From: Saprospiraceae bacterium
GTDB lineage: Bacteria; Bacteroidota; Bacteroidia; Chitinophagales; Saprospiraceae
Length of the DNA stretch: 64,000 bases
Direction: 5' to 3'
Assembly (NCBI GenBank): GCA_028285545.1
Contig: JANQPA010000077.1
Location: 124,001-188,000 of the forward strand
The notes below the pieces were generated by a model. The model was not told where the DNA came from. It saw only the letters and a list, made by a program, of their open reading frames with translations, and did no database searches. Made by a program: the position numbers and the translations under genes. Below are positions 19,101 to 26,985 of the stretch, piece after piece. Each line of letters begins with the position of its first letter. Position 1 is the first letter of the stretch.

Positions 19101-20825
19101 ATGTCGGGCAATAATCAGGCCAAACCTCAACTCATCACCCAGGTTAGGATGGACTTTTATTTCAGCTTCCTGGCCGTCTGATTCTACAATCTCTATCCAG
19201 TCAAAAAGTGATTTAAAAGTCAAATTGATGCCATTACATTCACCAGCAAAATCTACCTTTATTTTATAGTTATCGCCTTCATGAGGAACCAGTTTTTCGA
19301 TGTTAGAACTTATAGATGCTTCACACTCTGCCTTTTGATTTATAGTAATTTCTTGCTTTAAGCATCCATCAATTGTTTCTATACTAAAAGTAGCTTCTCT
19401 AGCTGGATTTAATTGCCCATCTGAGGAGTTAACATTCGATTTAATTCCAATCCAACCTTTGGAGGGAGCTACTTTATCATCAAAAATAATCTCAATCCAG
19501 TCAGGTAAATCTTTGGCTATCCAATTTTTTTCACAAAATCCATCGCCATTGATGCTTATGCTTAATGGGTAGGAAGCTCCTGGAGCTCGTACTTGCTTAG
19601 GGATGGAATTGGTATTGACAATTAAACGGCAAGTTGCTTCTTCCTGCTTAATAAGGAAACGATAAGTTGAACTTTCATTCTCAGCCTCAAATACAATATA
19701 TTCTTCTCTTGGGCAGGCCTGTTTATTAGGCAAAATTGTCAGGAAGACTTCCCGATCATCATTACCTCCAAAATGACTGGGCCGCACCCAATCTGGAATA
19801 TTTTTTATGGACCAGTTTTTACGACAATCTCCACTTAGTTCCACCTTAACCTTATAGAATCCTCCTACTGGTGGAACCAGCTCCGGGAGATCAACATTTT
19901 TTACAAAAAATCCACAACTAGCTTCTTGAGTAATCCTAAATCGAGCAGGAAGGCCTCTTGCTCCCTTGAGATCAATAACAATATCTCCTGTTCTTGAAGT
20001 ACCAGAAGTATTTGCATCAATCCTGTAAATCGTTCCCAAAAAATCAGCAGGGCTATTTTGTTGACCAGATACTGTAAAATGTACCCAGTTAGGGGCGCTA
20101 ACAACATCCCAGTCAGCACAACTGCAATCGGAAGATAGTTCAACTCCGAATTGATAGTTGACTCCCTGAGCACCCTGAGCACTGATATTTTCAGGAATAT
20201 TATTTATGTTGGCGTTGATTGTACAAGACAAGTTGAGATCTAACCAGCCTGAATCTGCGAATCTATCCCAGCCTTTTCCCTGATCTTCAGGCCTGGGGTT
20301 CGGGTTCTGATCTATGGGTAGAAAAAAATTAGATGCATTACCCACTTTAATAAATATCGGTACTCCAGAAGAGCCATCTTTAGAATATCTGATTTTCACA
20401 GATACCGGTCCATTTATGCAAGCATAAACTCGGTAAATGACCTCATCAGACCTATTACCTTCGCCAAACCTTCCGAGCACCAATTTTCCTATAGCATTGC
20501 CTCTGTCAATTACTTCACCTGGTCCACTATACTCATAGGGCTCTTCACCTGCAATCTCATAAACATTGCCTTCTGAATCTCGAACCCAAATGTGGTCTAG
20601 GTCTGCTACGGGAAAAGATTGCCCAGATGTAGATATTGTAATTTCAAGAAAATCTGATTGATTCTGTGCTAACAAAAAACCGGGGAAAATAGAAATAAAC
20701 CCCATTATTAAAAGTCGAAAATATGTGGACCGGTGATTGAAAAAATGATAAGGTAAAAGTAAGTTTATGGGTAAAGAGGTAGCTGTTTTAACAGTCGTCA
20801 TGTTAAAAGGTTTTTGGAAAAACAA
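16167..20825 (-). CDS. Large secreted BACON-repeat protein with toroid domain and T9SS signal
   Basis: This 1552-residue protein has a signal peptide ending near GFLLAQ (residue 54). Two related carbohydrate-binding-like modules share (F)xVADLDHxW...GxFG...KIRYSK: residues about 60-205 and 700-850. Between them are several BACON-type beta domains, each with xxWxxxxxPxWI/V and an SITQ-like end. A jelly-roll-like part follows (about 890-1070), then an alpha/alpha-toroid-like helical region (about 1080-1450, FLWSYNTLLAQWNASH, EWSTVDTFCSLLDLIVALEMI, AAWGDFGGETFTALWAYAAA). The C-terminus is a type A T9SS domain (VFPNPFSELLNINYTL ... GNYIILLQ). BACON domains often bind mucin or other glycans. The toroid suggests a glycosidase or lyase, but no catalytic residues can be assigned. 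It ends the cluster that starts at 25143. Confidence 0.8.
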   Translation of the reverse strand: MFFQKPFNMTTVKTATSLPINLLLPYHFFNHRSTYFRLLIMGFISIFPGFLLAQNQSDFLEITISTSGQSFPVADLDHIWVRDSEGNVYEIAGEEPYEYSGPGEVIDRGNAIGKLVLGRFGEGNRSDEVIYRVYACINGPVSVKIRYSKDGSSGVPIFIKVGNASNFFLPIDQNPNPRPEDQGKGWDRFADSGWLDLNLSCTINANINNIPENISAQGAQGVNYQFGVELSSDCSCADWDVVSAPNWVHFTVSGQQNSPADFLGTIYRIDANTSGTSRTGDIVIDLKGARGLPARFRITQEASCGFFVKNVDLPELVPPVGGFYKVKVELSGDCRKNWSIKNIPDWVRPSHFGGNDDREVFLTILPNKQACPREEYIVFEAENESSTYRFLIKQEEATCRLIVNTNSIPKQVRAPGASYPLSISINGDGFCEKNWIAKDLPDWIEIIFDDKVAPSKGWIGIKSNVNSSDGQLNPAREATFSIETIDGCLKQEITINQKAECEASISSNIEKLVPHEGDNYKIKVDFAGECNGINLTFKSLFDWIEIVESDGQEAEIKVHPNLGDELRFGLIIARHPGGEVATIPLFISQLGTPVVRPELQICSRLLPPVIPHDPGSTTYEFEVKLSQPTEQGWEIIEYPNWISYINPKKGLSDATIKMRLSSNYTGQSRTGKIIIRAPEAVEPTKTLSITQLSGEIGSSIIFYTEGQQFGVADLDHFWIAHGPCQESIYYSRTCQDPSASTVGKKITRTNALDSLVWGQFGTQEVGKLYPSKEGEVRYNQIPGKGEKYIKIRYSKNTVSTTPILIFINGKKVAEFMPENQGDPFDSKVDGWNKFTETHWIKIKFDDGIAAPFSCNDKSPVILPPVAIKPLKRPGSDTNLKEQQVISVDEMRMPVEYQYNSLDGVRGPLNVGFIDYRFNKDSYTISLKPGTGTNLSYGGWYQNLKGNPSSGLYENFDRVFEPQISEKYQGEIDSVMVVLSKVESLSNNPNLNLKVEFKDPDGMLIQTLNWKNIGSFESPRRFAKSVKDLDYKKVSQMVVLIENLTIGDDIEIDNIRLSAGLPPVKDERLQAFLWSYNTLLAQWNASHTILNDKAHDPLQSFEGVTATAKFAKLSYFASQLGLIGRREAEHIITSIADIFIDSLPRNFEGLLPHFTQERGAKIASQTEWSTVDTFCSLLDLIVALEMIADPNKQIPELINMLESMEWPALVNSDNKIIHGFDYEGRPLMAAWGDFGGETFTALWAYAAATCRTAFMDTPPSFGSGFIMNMRCPNLFNGLDHLGNKWKDIRRMEAEMQIEWYKKFNTSNRYLLNSNLFGLSAAETPMGNQYIAYRIKGFADSEDGDGEVIIPHLHAMISDIRLKEATRMWQVLNGTKSDIVTDQNDIILFSPWNMVESMRINKENGFIKANYLKSTWNLALMAEGWALAFKENDAVLKKAIASNTFLQTGMKKLKWKSIKVEGPLVKSTSVFPNPFSELLNINYTLQASEKVSVEVYNMLGQKVKNLFTGFKRPGDHQIQWDGSNHSGDRLQSGNYIILLQSETQLDHTVIKFIR

Positions 20826-20882
20826 TTGATGTAAATGTGTTGTTGTACAGGTAGTGTTTTCGGCCTAACTGAGGGAGTTTTG

Positions 20883-21851
20883 CTACTGCATCTGAGCCCA
20901 AATGGCTATCCTGGCAGCATCTCTGATACTAGTAGATCGCTTGCTTTTTGTTTCGTATTTATTAGCTATGGTTTCAAATTCATCAGGAGGTAAGTTATCA
21001 TCCCATTTCTTATAATCTCGCCACAGCATTCGGAGCATTCGTTCAGTACGTTCTATCTGATCTATTGCCCCTTTATAGTATCTTCCGCGAGTATCATCTT
21101 TGATGGTACCTAAATGAATTACTTTGATCTTATCTTCCCATTTCTTTGCGGTAACATCCAGTTGTTCGTTTTTTTCACCTTTACACTGAGACCATTGAAC
21201 AATCAGCATGTTAAGTGTTTGAGCGTAGGCAAATGCCCTGCTTTTCAAAAATTGTTGTAATGTTTTAGCCTCAATATTGGTAAACTCCGTTCTGGTTCTT
21301 TTTAATTTAAGTTTTTTAATGGCTTTCCAAGCCTCGGGAAACCAATTGGCTATCATAGGATTTATCCCATACAGATCAATCAGTTCCTTTGTACCTTGTT
21401 GATCTGATCCATCAAAATCTCCTAAAATAAATTCAGCGTCATTGCCACGGATAAATTCCTCCAGTTTTTTAAAATAATTGAATTCATCTTCGATGTTTTC
21501 TAGATCACCGGGTAAAAGGATTATCCTGTTGTGTTCTTCCTGAATATTATTCTTTTCTATTTGATCCAGGTGATAACCCCATCCGGTAAGCCAGCTTTGA
21601 CAAGTATCAACACTATAAGCATATTTAATTGGAATATTTTGCTTACTAAGCTCCTTGAGAATATCTTGATTATTCTGTCCTTTGGATTTTTTATCGTAAA
21701 CAATTACAATACGATTTTCAGCAGTAATTTTTTTGCAGAGTTGCACCAACTTCTTCAGAATGTCATGCGATGCACCTCCTGGGGTCATACCATTGAATGG
21801 AAAAATGATGATAATGTGGTAATTAACTTCTAACTTTTTTGGTTCGGGCAT
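20883..21851 (-). CDS. Uncharacterised protein, paralogue A of the 20.9-25.1 kb cluster
   Basis: The 322-residue soluble protein has no family I recognise. It shares a full set of landmarks with the protein at 22756-23775: an N-terminal strand-rich HIIIIFPF, SVDTCQSWLTGWG (80-92), LLPGDL (112-117), ELIDLYGINPMIANWFPEAW (156-175), a Arg-rich RTRTEF (185-190) and C-terminal QIERTERMLRMLWRD. The alternating strand/helix start, a PGD(L/F) after a hydrophobic strand and GDFDGSD resemble a nucleotide-binding Rossmann or GT-A-like fold, but this is only a guess. It starts 18 nt after the 2H-like gene and precedes the secreted BACON protein by 57 nt. Confidence 0.6.
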   Translation of the reverse strand: MPEPKKLEVNYHIIIIFPFNGMTPGGASHDILKKLVQLCKKITAENRIVIVYDKKSKGQNNQDILKELSKQNIPIKYAYSVDTCQSWLTGWGYHLDQIEKNNIQEEHNRIILLPGDLENIEDEFNYFKKLEEFIRGNDAEFILGDFDGSDQQGTKELIDLYGINPMIANWFPEAWKAIKKLKLKRTRTEFTNIEAKTLQQFLKSRAFAYAQTLNMLIVQWSQCKGEKNEQLDVTAKKWEDKIKVIHLGTIKDDTRGRYYKGAIDQIERTERMLRMLWRDYKKWDDNLPPDEFETIANKYETKSKRSTSIRDAARIAIWAQMQ

Positions 21852-21869
21852 TATTATGGGTTTAAAAAA

Positions 21870-22667
21870 TTAGGGCATATACTTAAAAAATGTGACCATA
21901 TCCAAAAAACCATATAAACTAATAGAGTTAAAGGTTATCGTCCGTTTTCTAGAATTGGTTTGGTTCAATGTTTCTCGGAAAGTATTATTCCAATATTCTA
22001 AATGTGCTTGGAAATGCTGTCCATAAGTTTCATTAGCAAAATAAGCGATCGAAATATGAGGTAAAAAAATCTCCCGAATACCTCGGGAAAATCCATGTTG
22101 CTCCTGAAAAAGAATATTTAATTCCTTTCTAAGGGCTTCAATTTCGGTAAGTATTTCTTCCGCCTTATCATCAGCGGGTTCAAGTAAAATAACCAATGCT
22201 TTGTTGTTCCAACTTTCCAGTGACTTGAATTTGAACCTTAAACCCCAATCTGTTTTAGTGACCAGTTTGGAGGCCTTAATTAGGCTAACTTCGCTACTGG
22301 TGGATTTCATTGAGACTGGATAATTGTCAAAAAGGTTTTTGAAGTAAGTCTTGGACTCTGGTTTAAAATCCTTAAGGTTTCCAATATTAGCACCATCCCA
22401 GGCCGTCACATGAAATGAATAAATGGGAAGTGGGCATAACAAGTAATCATTCGATGGAAGTGAAGGCAACATCTTTTTTCTAATGTCATCTATTTGTTTG
22501 TATAGTTCAATTTCCTGATGGTCTGCCTGACAATAAATTTCAAACATTCCATCTTTTCCTGGAGTATAATTTTCTTTACCAGGGTTATCAAAAAGTAGTG
22601 AAAACCCACGAAAAGAAGTCCATAGAGGGGCTAAGCCCCGAATCTTTTGGTTAGTAATATCGTTCAT
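21870..22667 (-). CDS. 2H-phosphoesterase-like protein
   Basis: The 265-residue protein carries two HxT/S motifs about 118 residues apart, SFHVTAWDG (H86, T88) and LPHISIAYF (H204, S206), followed by ITFNSISLYGF. This is the signature of the 2H superfamily (LigT, cyclic phosphodiesterases, and similar enzymes acting on 2',3'-cyclic or 2'-5' phosphodiester bonds). The N-terminal GMFEIYCQADHQEIELYK part is not diagnostic. It lies between two paralogous unknown genes on the same strand (88 nt from the upstream one, 18 nt to the next), so it probably works with them. No signal peptide, so cytoplasmic. Confidence 0.75.
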   Translation of the reverse strand: MNDITNQKIRGLAPLWTSFRGFSLLFDNPGKENYTPGKDGMFEIYCQADHQEIELYKQIDDIRKKMLPSLPSNDYLLCPLPIYSFHVTAWDGANIGNLKDFKPESKTYFKNLFDNYPVSMKSTSSEVSLIKASKLVTKTDWGLRFKFKSLESWNNKALVILLEPADDKAEEILTEIEALRKELNILFQEQHGFSRGIREIFLPHISIAYFANETYGQHFQAHLEYWNNTFRETLNQTNSRKRTITFNSISLYGFLDMVTFFKYMP

Positions 22668-22755
22668 TTCGGCATGTTTTAGTGCAGTCAGGTATTCTGT
22701 AAAATTTTCGAAAATATTCCAGGGTCTTTTTTCACATGGTAAGAAGGGGTAAATA

Positions 22756-23775
22756 TCAGGTCAATATGTGTTCCATAATAGTCATAGCAGCTCCTCGCAC
22801 TTGTTCAGATTGCATCTCTAGCTGGCGAAATCGATCAGGCCAATTTGATGCCAGAGTTACCTGATTGCCATCCCTCCACAGTAATTTGAGCAGTCTTTCT
22901 GTTCTGTCAATCTGTCGCATTGCGGCGGTCAAAGTCTTCCGTTCAGTTGAGTCATCTGGCACTTCTCCCAGGTCAATGGATTTAACTGTGCGCACTGTTT
23001 TATTACCCCTCATATTCTGTAATAATATGACTATGGTTTGCTCATAACCGAACCATCGTTCATTGACTAAAGCAGTGCTTAAGAATTCTTGGTTAATCGC
23101 AAAAAACTCACTTCTTGGCCGGCTAGTAATGTTACGAATACCCTGTGCTTCAGCAGGAAACCAAGTGTACAAAAGCCCGTAAGTACCATAGGTATCAATC
23201 AAAGATTTGGAACTATTGACAGGCGCCCCTATCTCTCCCAGGCAAAGCTGGCATTCGCCATCGGCAACCGATTTAGGAATTTGTATTAGTTTTTTGAGCA
23301 TTTCAGAGCCTCCAGGACTGGCATAAGAAAAGTCCCCTGGAATCAGCCAATACACATCATTTGCCCGATTATTCTTTTTACTCTCATCAAAACAGCTTCC
23401 AAATCCCGATAACCACATTTGGCAACTGTCGACACTCCAAACATTTAATATTTTTAGGGCTCCAGCTTTTTTATGCTTCTTCAACCATTTCAAAGTGGAT
23501 TTGTATACCTTAATTCTTTCAGAGGAAGACATAATTTCAAAACCAACTTCAGAATTCCGGTAATGCGTTTGACGATTAACTACAATCAGCGGTTTTTGAA
23601 ATTTATAGCTTGAAGATTTTCGAATGGCCTTTATTAGTTCTTCAACAAGCAGATGAAAACTTTCCTGATCTGTTGGTTGAGTAAATGGATATATGATTAT
23701 CGGATAAATAATTTGTTGACTATTATGGCCATTTTTTGAATCTGTCTTTTTTGTGTCGGGGCTATCCTTTGCCAT
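22756..23775 (-). CDS. Uncharacterised protein, paralogue B of the 20.9-25.1 kb cluster
   Basis: The 339-residue protein is a diverged paralogue of the one at 20883-21851. Shared segments, in order, are PIIIYPF, SVDSCQMWLSGFG, LIPGDFSYASPGG, SLIDTYGTYGLLYTWFPAEAQGIRN, RPRSEFFAINQEFL, a YEQT helix, IDLGEVPDDS and QIDRTERLLKLLWRDG. The start is a low-complexity polar stretch (DSPDTKKTDSKNGHNSQQ). The invariant VD(T/S)CQ-W-L, PGD, WFP and RTER residues are good candidates for an active site or interface. I do not recognise the family. It follows the LacI-like regulator by 90 nt. Confidence 0.6.
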   Translation of the reverse strand: MAKDSPDTKKTDSKNGHNSQQIIYPIIIYPFTQPTDQESFHLLVEELIKAIRKSSSYKFQKPLIVVNRQTHYRNSEVGFEIMSSSERIKVYKSTLKWLKKHKKAGALKILNVWSVDSCQMWLSGFGSCFDESKKNNRANDVYWLIPGDFSYASPGGSEMLKKLIQIPKSVADGECQLCLGEIGAPVNSSKSLIDTYGTYGLLYTWFPAEAQGIRNITSRPRSEFFAINQEFLSTALVNERWFGYEQTIVILLQNMRGNKTVRTVKSIDLGEVPDDSTERKTLTAAMRQIDRTERLLKLLWRDGNQVTLASNWPDRFRQLEMQSEQVRGAAMTIMEHILT

Positions 23776-23865
23776 GTAATATTATTTTTTTGGTAACTGG
23801 AAATGTGGTAAAAAAATTTACTGGAGTTTAGTTTTAAAAGCTGTCAATCTGAACTCATATTTGGT

Positions 23866-25143
23866 TTATCTTTCTTGGGGGTTAAAGAATTCAATTTCAA
23901 TGGGAATCTCTACATCGACAGCTGAGTTTTGGTGTTTAAAAAAAGCTTTTAACTTATCAAAAACGAGCTTTCCTATTAAATGCAGTTTTTGATCAAAACT
24001 GCATATCATTTCCCTTTTTGCCAAGGGACTTCCGTCAAAACCCACAATGTTATTTTGTTGTTCCTGGTTATTGGCAGTCATCAGGATGTTCTTCAGTCCT
24101 ACCGCAATCTGATCACTCAAACAGACATAGACATTAGCCTCAGGGTACCTTTTCCAAACCTTATAGGCATGCTCAAAACTGTAGTCCATAACTTCGAAAT
24201 AATCAATTTTATAATTCTCTTGCCTCAACATCAAACTAAGGTAATTCACTCTCTTTTTGCGATGATTATCTTTCAAGGGCATATGGACAATTACAGCTCT
24301 TTTTTGGGGGTCATTTTTTGAAGGTAAACTCCTTATCCATTTATTAAAATCCTTTTGCAATTTGGCATCCCTGGACCTCTCCATCACCGAAGTTATATTT
24401 CCAATAACTGGGCTTTCTGTAAGACGTTCTCCCGAGTGTATTAAAATAATGGGGATAGGGGATTCCTTCAATTTGTTCAATAATGCCTTTGTAGGCTTTA
24501 ATCTTACCAAAATGATGCCATCTGGCAGGTTCATAAGAATGGCTCTTATGATCGCTTCATCCTGATTGCCATCCTTGGCTTCATAAATCGTTAGGTCGTA
24601 TTTGTATTTTTCTGCCTCCAGCATAATGCTGTTCATCACTTCCTGATGATAAGGTAAGCTTGGAAGTTTGTTCAACTCTGTAATCAAGGCAATGCTTTTC
24701 CTCTTGGTATTCTCCTCATTTGATGGCTTTTTGTCCTTACTTTGCCTTTCGAATACAGGGGGTGTCTGTCCCGTAAATCGCATTAAATAGTCAAGTTTTT
24801 GCCTCGTTTTCATGGGTACCAACCTTTGCCGTTCATATTTAGCATGAGTATAATGCCTAAACATAGCTTCACTTATTCCCAGGGCAAGGGTAAAGACCTT
24901 TTTAATCATCGTTTCCGGTACATTAATGGCATTAGGATATTCTTCGGTAATCCATTTTTTCCATGTCAAGGCAGCTTGTTTAGGGTCGGGAATACCATAA
25001 ACAAAAAACCATTTCTCTACCTTATTTAAATTTACTTGAATGGATGGAGGAGTATTATGGTCTCTTTCCACCCATTCATTCTTAATCATTTCGTGAAAGT
25101 CGGGTATAGGGGTTAGGGGATTCATAATCGGTTTTAATTGCAA
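23866..25143 (-). CDS. LacI/PBP1-like regulator with N-terminal extension
   Basis: The C-terminal about 285 residues are a LacI-type periplasmic-binding-protein fold: KRKSIALITELNKLPSLPYHQEVMNSI, AILMNLPDGIILVRLK, VYVCLSDQIAVGLKNIL and NNIVGFDGSPLAKREMICSFDQ. Residues about 80-130 (MIKKVFTLALGISEAMFRHYTHAKYERQRLVPMKTRQKLDYL) look like a diverged LacI HTH plus hinge. It is preceded by about 75 unusual residues (EKWFFVYGIPDPKQAALTWKKW). It probably binds a small ligand, perhaps a sugar, and controls the downstream cluster, of which it is the first gene. Cytoplasmic: no signal peptide or TM helix is visible. Confidence 0.7.
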   Translation of the reverse strand: MQLKPIMNPLTPIPDFHEMIKNEWVERDHNTPPSIQVNLNKVEKWFFVYGIPDPKQAALTWKKWITEEYPNAINVPETMIKKVFTLALGISEAMFRHYTHAKYERQRLVPMKTRQKLDYLMRFTGQTPPVFERQSKDKKPSNEENTKRKSIALITELNKLPSLPYHQEVMNSIMLEAEKYKYDLTIYEAKDGNQDEAIIRAILMNLPDGIILVRLKPTKALLNKLKESPIPIILIHSGERLTESPVIGNITSVMERSRDAKLQKDFNKWIRSLPSKNDPQKRAVIVHMPLKDNHRKKRVNYLSLMLRQENYKIDYFEVMDYSFEHAYKVWKRYPEANVYVCLSDQIAVGLKNILMTANNQEQQNNIVGFDGSPLAKREMICSFDQKLHLIGKLVFDKLKAFFKHQNSAVDVEIPIEIEFFNPQER

Positions 25144-25231
25144 GTTAAATCAATCGGGCAGGATAAAAGTTGTAAAGATTACGGCTTTGGAGCTTTTTTC
25201 AGAAGATATGCAGGAAAAAACTGTAGTACAC

Positions 25232-25262
25232 CAAATTTAACAAAGCAAAGGCAATGAATCAA
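25232..25262 (-). promoter_or_regulatory. Candidate promoter of the LacI-like gene and its cluster
   Basis: On the minus strand TAAATTTG (25232-25239) matches TAnnTTTG, with TTG (25260-25262) 20 nt upstream. The leader to the ATG at 25143 would be about 80 nt. Confidence 0.5.
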
Positions 25263-25306
25263 GAAATTTACCTTAATTTATGACAATTGTTTTATTGGAA
25301 AAAAGA

Positions 25307-25334
25307 AAATTTTACGGTGGCCACCATAAAATTT
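25307..25334. promoter_or_regulatory. 28-bp near-palindrome, candidate operator
   Basis: The two 14-nt halves, AAATTTTACGGTGG and CCACCATAAAATTT, are complementary except for one pair. The centre is GGTGGCCACC. It lies about 45 bp upstream of the candidate -33 element of the LacI-like gene. It could be an operator or a hairpin. Confidence 0.45.
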
Positions 25335-25448
25335 AAGAAATAGAGGAAGAGTTTGAAAATGAAGGAGATTAGAAGTATATAGGATCTTACTTTATTCTTA
25401 TTTATAGAAAGGAAGCTTTGGGATCCAATGGAGTAAATTATTCATAAT

Positions 25449-25483
25449 GGAGATCTTAGCGGACTGAGCCCTCTAAGATCTCC
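25449..25483 (-). terminator. Hairpin between the FG-GAP gene and the LacI-like cluster
   Basis: The arms GGAGATCTTAG (25449-25459) and CTAAGATCTCC (25473-25483) are perfectly complementary around a 13-nt loop, 8 nt beyond the stop of the FG-GAP gene. No U-run follows, so intrinsic termination is uncertain. Confidence 0.45.
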
Positions 25484-25490
25484 GTCAGGT

Positions 25491-26822
25491 TCAATTCACA
25501 ATAATCATTTTTTTAGTAAGCACCTGTCCATTTACATTGAGTTGATAATAATACTGTCCGGCAGGGATATTACCTGCCTTTGAAGTAGCAACACCCCAGT
25601 CTACCAAATACTCACCCGCCGCCTGTTGGGTATCCACTAAAGTTTCAATTAACCAGCCATTCAGATCAAAAATGTTCAACCTTACTCTTGCAGGTGCTTT
25701 TAAAGAGTAAGTAATCGTGGTATTATCATAAAATGGATTAGGGTAGTTTTGTCCTAAGCGTCCAAGAGCAAGTTCATAGTCAAATGTAGGAGTGGATAAT
25801 GCTTGCCCCCATACCTGAACAGTATTTGAATTAGTATCTATACCTATCAAGTCCAAAATGCCATCCATGTCAATATCTATTACCGCCTTAATTTTAAAGT
25901 TTTCTCCAATGGACTTAATATTTTTTTCAATGGAGACAATTAGATTATCTCCTAGTAATACTTCCTTTCGTCCGTCACCATTTACATCAAAAAAACCATG
26001 AAAACCTCCATTTAAAATATTCTGAATATATTCTTCAGGAAAGGGGAATTTCCACAGAACATCTTTACTTGGACCATCAAGCACAGACATCCCCTCAGGT
26101 TCTCCCTCAGGTTCAGCAAGGGTAGAAATATCTAAAATACCGTCCCCGTTCATATCGAGGTCATCTAATTTGAGAAAATCTATATTGGAGAATGCCAGGC
26201 GTTGATTCTCTTGAGATTCGTATTTTAAGAACAGTTCAAAATCTTCCCCAGCTTTGGAAAAGTCATTCAGCGGGCCATGTTTGGGCGGGCCATTAAAATT
26301 GTTTGGTTCGAGACCAATCACAATAAAATAATTACCCGACCTATCATTGGCTATGATATCTAAGTAGGAATCATTATCAACATCCGCAAAAGCGATAATA
26401 CGATTTAGTCTATCATATTCAAATGCAACCTGTTTTTCTTCTGTATTGACAATAAAAATTTTAGATGGAGTCGCAAAAACTGCTGAAACCGAGCCATCTC
26501 CAAGATCCGCAAATCCATAAGAGTTAAAATTTGATTGGCCATTATTAGTACCTGGAATATCCATACTCCAAAGAACATCATCGGTATAACCACGGTATGT
26601 ATTTACTGTTATACAGCAATCTATTGGCCAAAAGATAGACACCAAATCATCTGTTCCATCATTATTAAAATCAAAATTGAGGTTTTCCTGGAAATTGACT
26701 TGTTTCTTTAGAAAAGCAGGAGGGTTTCCTGGTTTGGATTGATATTTTATGGTGAATTTTTGCGCTTGACAGGTAAAACTGTAAAGCAACATGATGATTA
26801 GAATTAATCCTTTATTTTTCAT
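25491..26822 (-). CDS. Secreted FG-GAP/VCBS-repeat protein with T9SS C-terminal domain
   Basis: The 443-residue protein has a signal peptide (LILIIMLLYSFTCQAQ). Several calcium-binding-like FG-GAP repeats are rich in DxDxDGxxD: DFNNDGTDDLVSI, DVDNDSYLDIIAND, DMNGDGILDIS, DVNGDGRKEVLLGD and DIDMDGILDLIGID. A T9SS type A domain follows (LGQNYPNPFYDNTTITYSL ... AGQYYYQLNVNGQVLTKKMIIVN). Such proteins are secreted to the cell surface and often mediate adhesion. The gene is the second of two related genes on this strand, with the smaller FG-GAP protein upstream. Confidence 0.88.
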   Translation of the reverse strand: MKNKGLILIIMLLYSFTCQAQKFTIKYQSKPGNPPAFLKKQVNFQENLNFDFNNDGTDDLVSIFWPIDCCITVNTYRGYTDDVLWSMDIPGTNNGQSNFNSYGFADLGDGSVSAVFATPSKIFIVNTEEKQVAFEYDRLNRIIAFADVDNDSYLDIIANDRSGNYFIVIGLEPNNFNGPPKHGPLNDFSKAGEDFELFLKYESQENQRLAFSNIDFLKLDDLDMNGDGILDISTLAEPEGEPEGMSVLDGPSKDVLWKFPFPEEYIQNILNGGFHGFFDVNGDGRKEVLLGDNLIVSIEKNIKSIGENFKIKAVIDIDMDGILDLIGIDTNSNTVQVWGQALSTPTFDYELALGRLGQNYPNPFYDNTTITYSLKAPARVRLNIFDLNGWLIETLVDTQQAAGEYLVDWGVATSKAGNIPAGQYYYQLNVNGQVLTKKMIIVN

Positions 26823-26874
26823 TATTATAATTTAAAAGTTTTCAAAAATGGATTTAAGGAAATAAATAGTCTCA

Positions 26875-26985
26875 TTACAATTGGTATTGACCAAACCAGG
26901 GCCAGAACACATCTACTGCTACCACTTCTTGTGGATTGTTTCCTCCATTAGGATATCGATGTTCTAAATCCTTTACTGCCCCCAT
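26875..26985 (-). other. Short -1-frame extension or small ORF downstream of the FG-GAP-like gene
   Basis: A 36-codon frame begins MGAVKDLEHRYPNGG and ends VFWPWFGQYQL. It overlaps the end of the 184-residue ORF by 13 nt at a G5 run. Its composition looks protein-like but it has no recognised domain. Confidence 0.3.

Larger units (their letters stand above)
25144..25490. other. 347-bp intergenic region with promoter, near-palindrome and hairpin
   Basis: No coding potential is seen. The region contains a candidate promoter for the LacI-like gene, a near-palindrome at 25307-25334 and a perfect 11-bp hairpin at 25449-25483, which is probably the 3' end of the FG-GAP gene transcript or a regulatory hairpin. 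Confidence 0.55.
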
